Source of the DNA: Bacteroidota bacterium
Lineage (GTDB): Bacteria; Bacteroidota; Bacteroidia; Bacteroidales; CAIWKO01
Length of the DNA: 55,165 nt
Assembly (NCBI GenBank): GCA_037133915.1
Contig: JBAXND010000027.1
Span: forward strand, 1-55,165
Reading direction: 5' to 3'
This document shows positions 51,854-55,165 of this stretch, one piece after another. Numbering within the stretch: the first letter of the stretch is position 1; every line of letters begins with the position of its first letter. A model generated the notes under the pieces. It searched no databases. It was not told where the DNA came from and saw nothing but the letters and a program-made list of their open reading frames with translations. Both the position numbers and the translations under genes were made by a program.

Positions 51854-52291
51854 CTATATCCCTATCATATAATTAAACACCAAACTTCCGCCCATAAATC
51901 CGGTATATCCAACCGTAATGGCGGCTACTGCAAACAAAATAAAAACCACCCATTTCAGTGCGCTTTTGTCTTTTTTTGCAATCACCAGATAGACTCTGAG
52001 TGCAGTGGCAAAAATCATAATCCACATGGTGATTTTAGCCCACAGCTCGTGTTTTTCTTTTAGCAATCCCTGAGGTGTTTCAGCTCCAAAATTGCTTGTG
52101 AAAAATTCGCCTGATAGAAATCCCGCTACTACTGCAAGTGTACCGAGTATCATCAACCAGAACCCGAACTTAGAAAGGCATGGCTCTTTCTTGGTGAAAA
52201 ATAAACTTAAAACATCCGCGAAAAATCCTACCATAATAAGGACTATCGGGAAATGCACCAACATAGGGTGTAAATGCTCTGTACCAAACAT
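51854..52291 (-). CDS. DUF2231-family membrane protein
   Basis: 145 residues from the ATG at 52291, chosen because AGGAGG lies five bases upstream of it; an in-frame ATG seven codons earlier has no such site. Four transmembrane helices are visible (about 11-31, 42-62, 82-100, 110-135). The N-terminal HLHPMLVHFPIVL, with paired His, is typical of DUF2231 proteins, some of which are thought to bind haem or quinone. It lies immediately upstream of the rubrerythrin lipoprotein on the same strand, so a redox role beside it is plausible but unproven. Its TAG stop lies within a short 7-base repeat (TTACTGC, TAACTGC). Confidence 0.85.
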   Translation of the reverse strand: MFGTEHLHPMLVHFPIVLIMVGFFADVLSLFFTKKEPCLSKFGFWLMILGTLAVVAGFLSGEFFTSNFGAETPQGLLKEKHELWAKITMWIMIFATALRVYLVIAKKDKSALKWVVFILFAVAAITVGYTGFMGGSLVFNYMIGI

Positions 52292-52296
52292 AGGTT

Positions 52297-52302
52297 CCTC
52301 CT
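52297..52302 (-). promoter_or_regulatory. Shine-Dalgarno site of the DUF2231 gene
   Basis: AGGAGG on the minus strand, five bases before the ATG at 52291. It decides the start codon. Confidence 0.7.
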
Positions 52303-52386
52303 TTTTATGCAAAAATATGAATGTTCATCAACAATGAAAGAAAAATCTGCGTTTTTTGATTTAAAACAGTACGGTCGTCGTTCCTC

Positions 52387-52458
52387 CTCGCAATGACGCA
52401 CTGTATTCGGTTCCTCCGTCATTGCGAGCGCAGCGAAGCCTGCCTGCTGCAGGCAGGC
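52387..52458. repeat. Palindromic intergenic element
   Basis: A perfect 12-base inverted repeat (CTCGCAATGACG 52387-52398 and CGTCATTGCGAG 52417-52428, 18-base loop) is followed by a perfect 10-base palindrome GCCTGCCTGC, T, GCAGGCAGGC (52438-52458) and AATCCCC. It resembles the GTCATTGCGAG/GCAATCCC palindromic repeats scattered between genes in many bacterial genomes. No gene lies in it. Confidence 0.85.
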
Positions 52459-52478
52459 AATCCCCTGCAATTCAGATA

Positions 52479-54632
52479 TTAATCCTTCACAATATTCATT
52501 TCCTCAATGAGGTTATGGGCACCTGCGAATTTATCAATGATGAACAGAACGTATCGAATGTCCATATTAATAGTGCGCTGCAGCTCCGGCTCAAATAAAA
52601 TATTGCCACTCATGGCTTCCCAGTTGCCATCGAATGCTAATCCGATTAGCTCACCTTTACCATTGATTACCGGACTTCCTGAGTTTCCGCCTGTGATGTC
52701 GTTATCTGTCAGAAAATCGGTTTTCATTACTCCGTTTTCCCCGTAAGGACCATAATCTTTGTTTTTATAAAGTTCTTTCAATTTGGCGGGCACTTTAAAT
52801 TCATCGCTCGTGGGGTCTTCTTTTTCCATGATTCCGTCAAGAGTGGTGTAGTAATTATAATGTACGGCATCTGCAGGATAGTAGTCACTCACTTTACCAT
52901 ATGTGAGGCGCATGGTTTGATTGGCGTCAGGATAAAACGTTCGGTTTGTCTGCATTTCACGAAGTCCGGCCACAAAAAGCCTTTTACCTTCGGCAAGTTT
53001 ATTGTTTGACGGACCCATCAGTTTCCCAACATTATTATATGCTTCAAAAAATGCTTTCATAAGCTGGTATGAAATATCGCCTTCTATGCTTTTGGCCGAT
53101 GGCTTCAGCATGAACTTGTCTATTTTTGCTTTGTAAGTGAAAATGGATTTGGCAAATATTGTTGCCGCCATTTTTGTGAAATCATATTTGAACTTTTTCG
53201 CATATTCTATAAAGAACAGCGGCTGCTGGTCTTTAGGAACATTTTCATAATAAAGTTTCAGCATCGAAGCCACTGTTTTTTGGTCGGTGAATGCATTATA
53301 ATCCTTGAAGAATTTAACAGCGCCCTCTTTTAGTTCTTTTATTTTAGCATCTGTTTTTTCCTTATCAGCCGGTTTTACCTTGAGCAGTTCAGCCAGTGAT
53401 TCGAAGCGCTTCGAAAACATCAGACCTTCACATCCGGTAATGGCTTCCATAAAATACAACCGTGCCAGTATATACTTTTTCTGTTCTTCATAACCGCTTG
53501 CAATGTTGGTCAGTGCCTGCCCGTATTTAGCTATGCGCACAGCATCTGCGTTTACCCATGCGGTGAACTTATCTTCAAGCTGCTTTTTCTTATCAGCCAC
53601 TTTTAAGCGGTCAAGAGCTTTCATCACACCGATAAAATTCTTGTAATAATTTGAAATGCCCGCGTACTTTGACGAATATTGCAATTTAATAAGCGGGCTC
53701 TGTTTCATATCCTCACGCATAATAGCCAGTTTCTCACCACGCAGCATAATGCGCACCGGATAATTATCTTTCATATAAAAATCGATTCCGTACGATGTGA
53801 GATAACGTTCGGTCGTTCCCGGATAGCCCATTATCATTGCAAAATCATCCTTTTTCACGCCTTTAATTGAAATGGGTAATGAGTGTTTGGGCGTGATAGG
53901 AACATTGCTTTCTGAGTATTCTGCAGGCGAGCCATCAGCTGCACCATATACTCTGAACATACTGAAGTCGCCGGTATGACGGGGCCACATCCAGTTATCG
54001 GTCTCGCCGCCAAACTTGCCGATAGAAACAGGTGGTGCACCAACCAAACGAATGTCTTTATACACAGTATAAACGAATAAATAAAATTCGTTCCCTTCAA
54101 AAAAGCTCTTGACTACGGCTTCGTTGTTTGTTCCTGCCGTAGCTTCTTTCTGAAGTTTTTCGTAAATATCTTTGATGGCGGCGTTGCGTTCATCTTCATT
54201 CGATTTTCCGCTAACGGCATCGTTCACTTTTTTTGTAACATCTTCTATTCGTACCAGAAATTTTACTGACAATCCTGCTATCGGAAGTTCTTCTTTATAA
54301 TTATGTGCCCAGAATCCATTCGTCAGATAATCCATTTCAACAGTGCTCTGCGACTGAATAGCTCCATATCCGCAATGGTGATTGGTCAGTAAAAGGCCTT
54401 TGCCCGAAATTATTTCTCCGGTGCAGCCATTCCCAAAAAGTACAATAGCATCTTTGAGTGAAGAGTTGTTCACACTGTATATTTCTTCAGCAGTCAGCTG
54501 AAGACCCATCTTCTGCATATCCACATAGTTAAGGCGGTCAATGAACAGCGGAAGCCACATGCCCTCATCGGCTTTTGCTTTAAAACCAAGACATAATATC
54601 AGGCCTAGTAAAAATAGTGATAACTTTTTCAT
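52479..54632 (-). CDS. S46-family dipeptidyl-peptidase (DPP7-like)
   Basis: A 717-residue exported serine peptidase releasing dipeptides from peptide N-termini (signal peptide about 1-21, FKAKA). The likely triad is His86 in TNHHCGYGAI, Asp222 in RHTGDFSMFR and Ser651 in ITGGNSGSPV, and the full family length is kept with a helical insert at about 280-590. After LIGLAFD the next residue is Gly (Gly669), where acidic-residue-specific DPP11 enzymes are thought to carry Arg, so DPP7-like preference for hydrophobic P1 residues is inferred. It supports growth on peptides in the periplasm. Single-gene unit. Confidence 0.95.
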   Translation of the reverse strand: MKKLSLFLLGLILCLGFKAKADEGMWLPLFIDRLNYVDMQKMGLQLTAEEIYSVNNSSLKDAIVLFGNGCTGEIISGKGLLLTNHHCGYGAIQSQSTVEMDYLTNGFWAHNYKEELPIAGLSVKFLVRIEDVTKKVNDAVSGKSNEDERNAAIKDIYEKLQKEATAGTNNEAVVKSFFEGNEFYLFVYTVYKDIRLVGAPPVSIGKFGGETDNWMWPRHTGDFSMFRVYGAADGSPAEYSESNVPITPKHSLPISIKGVKKDDFAMIMGYPGTTERYLTSYGIDFYMKDNYPVRIMLRGEKLAIMREDMKQSPLIKLQYSSKYAGISNYYKNFIGVMKALDRLKVADKKKQLEDKFTAWVNADAVRIAKYGQALTNIASGYEEQKKYILARLYFMEAITGCEGLMFSKRFESLAELLKVKPADKEKTDAKIKELKEGAVKFFKDYNAFTDQKTVASMLKLYYENVPKDQQPLFFIEYAKKFKYDFTKMAATIFAKSIFTYKAKIDKFMLKPSAKSIEGDISYQLMKAFFEAYNNVGKLMGPSNNKLAEGKRLFVAGLREMQTNRTFYPDANQTMRLTYGKVSDYYPADAVHYNYYTTLDGIMEKEDPTSDEFKVPAKLKELYKNKDYGPYGENGVMKTDFLTDNDITGGNSGSPVINGKGELIGLAFDGNWEAMSGNILFEPELQRTINMDIRYVLFIIDKFAGAHNLIEEMNIVKD

Positions 54633-54735
54633 GAGTTTTCCCGTTTAATATAGATTTACAGAGTGCAAATTAAAGGTTTTTACAGGAAAGCAGGCTTACA
54701 TAAATATAAAAAATGTTGAATTTGCCGGTGTGCGG

Positions 54736-55165
54736 ATGAAGAAGTTTATAACCATTTTATTACTTCTGATTACGGTATTATTGTTCTCATGCAATAATGC
54801 GTTCCACGATTCTTTTGCCCGGGATCGGACAGCGCGCAGTGGCGAATATGGACTTAACAAACGCACTGCCGGACGCTTGAATACCGGTCGTGGTTTTGGC
54901 TATGGTAATGATGGTCCGAAACGCAACAGTAGCGAAAGTAGCCGGGGACGTCATTCCGGCACCAGAAGTGGCGGCGGACGGAGTAAAGACCGCTATGAAA
55001 AAGCCTATGGCACGCATAAACCAAACTCTGGGATTTACGGTGGTGGCGACGTTTATGGCGGAAGCCGGCGCAGCAAGGGATATAGCCGCAATGGCGCGAA
55101 GCGCGACAATTGGGGCAGAGGCAATAAAAAAGACCGTTATGAAAATGCCGGTGGCACGCATAAAC
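54736..55165 (+). CDS. Truncated basic lipoprotein (window edge)
   Basis: An open frame from the ATG at 54736 runs off the window end without a stop, with 143 codons visible. The first 19 residues are a lipoprotein signal (MKKFITILLLLITVLLFSC). The mature part is highly basic and low in hydrophobics, rich in Arg, Gly, Ser, Asn and Tyr. It contains a spaced duplicate, KDRYEKAYGTHK near residue 94 and KDRYENAGGTHK at the end. No family was recognised; an RG-rich extracellular or cell-wall-binding protein is a guess. The opposite strand also stays open here, a composition effect. Confidence 0.7.
   Translation, partial: MKKFITILLLLITVLLFSCNNAFHDSFARDRTARSGEYGLNKRTAGRLNTGRGFGYGNDGPKRNSSESSRGRHSGTRSGGGRSKDRYEKAYGTHKPNSGIYGGGDVYGGSRRSKGYSRNGAKRDNWGRGNKKDRYENAGGTHK

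Noticed and set aside
52438..52458. Perfect 21-base palindrome as a phage attachment site
   Set aside because: No integrase, tRNA or second copy lies in the window; it fits better as part of a dispersed palindromic repeat.
54787..55161. A 124-residue minus-strand open frame rich in Ala, Thr and Ile
   Set aside because: It is the reverse reading of the Arg/Gly-rich lipoprotein that starts at 54736, which has a proper lipoprotein signal.
1..55165. tRNA, rRNA and riboswitch genes
   Set aside because: No cloverleaf with GTTCRA arm, rRNA segment or recognisable riboswitch core was found in the intergenic regions read.

Overview
The window looks like a piece of a free-living Bacteroidota (Bacteroidetes) chromosome of moderate GC content. 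Evidence: five secreted proteins with type IX secretion (T9SS) type A C-terminal sorting domains or the same C-terminal architecture, an ECF sigma/FecR/STN surface-signalling cassette, an S46 dipeptidyl-peptidase, a FISUMP-domain protein, a Bacteroidota-type three-gene succinate dehydrogenase/fumarate reductase, a DAHP synthase-chorismate mutase fusion, and several TAnnTTTG-type -7 promoter elements. No tRNA, rRNA, CRISPR array, transposase, integrase or phage gene was seen; gene content is chromosomal and mostly housekeeping or cell-envelope.

Layout. 0-5.1 kb: an aldehyde dehydrogenase (minus) diverges from a crotonase / 3-hydroxyacyl-CoA dehydrogenase / SCP2-type thiolase operon (plus) that ends in a clear terminator. 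5.2-10.6 kb: a probable five-gene unit of a secreted 15-16-residue-repeat protein, a DUF2807 lipoprotein, an ECF sigma factor, a FecR anti-sigma factor, and a second copy of the repeat protein carrying an N-terminal STN domain where a TonB-dependent receptor would be expected. 10.7-21 kb: FabK/nitronate monooxygenase-like enzyme, lipB, lysS, a hypothetical, a T9SS cargo, polA, an esterase-TPR lipoprotein, a membrane protein. 21.2-25.7 kb: pssA, a small YKSDA-repeat secreted protein, a TIGR01212-type radical SAM protein and dnaK. 25.8-30.5 kb: three T9SS cargo genes. 31-37 kb: a 2060-residue alpha-2-macroglobulin. 37-43.5 kb: a tex / outer-membrane barrel / DUF985 cupin operon, a lipoprotein, a DUF4476 protein and a peptidase C26 lipoprotein. 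43.5-51 kb: aroG-chorismate mutase, two paralogous Xaa-Pro aminopeptidases and sdhCAB. 51-55 kb: an exported rubrerythrin lipoprotein, a DUF2231 membrane protein, an S46 peptidase and a truncated basic lipoprotein at the window edge.

The most unusual signals are (1) the sigma/anti-sigma cassette wired to a repeat-solenoid surface protein instead of a TonB receptor, with a paralogue lacking the signalling domain at the head of the same operon; (2) a family of heptanucleotide tandem arrays that abut genes, several supplying the TAG stop codon of the neighbouring gene; (3) sigma-54-like -24/-12 elements of the same form (TTGGCAC-N5-TTGA) in front of dnaK and a DUF4476 gene, the dnaK one with two upstream TGTCA/TGACA inverted repeats; and (4) a three-copy 29-bp dispersed repeat flanking the FISUMP gene. 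All functional assignments come from reading motifs by eye; no database search was possible.
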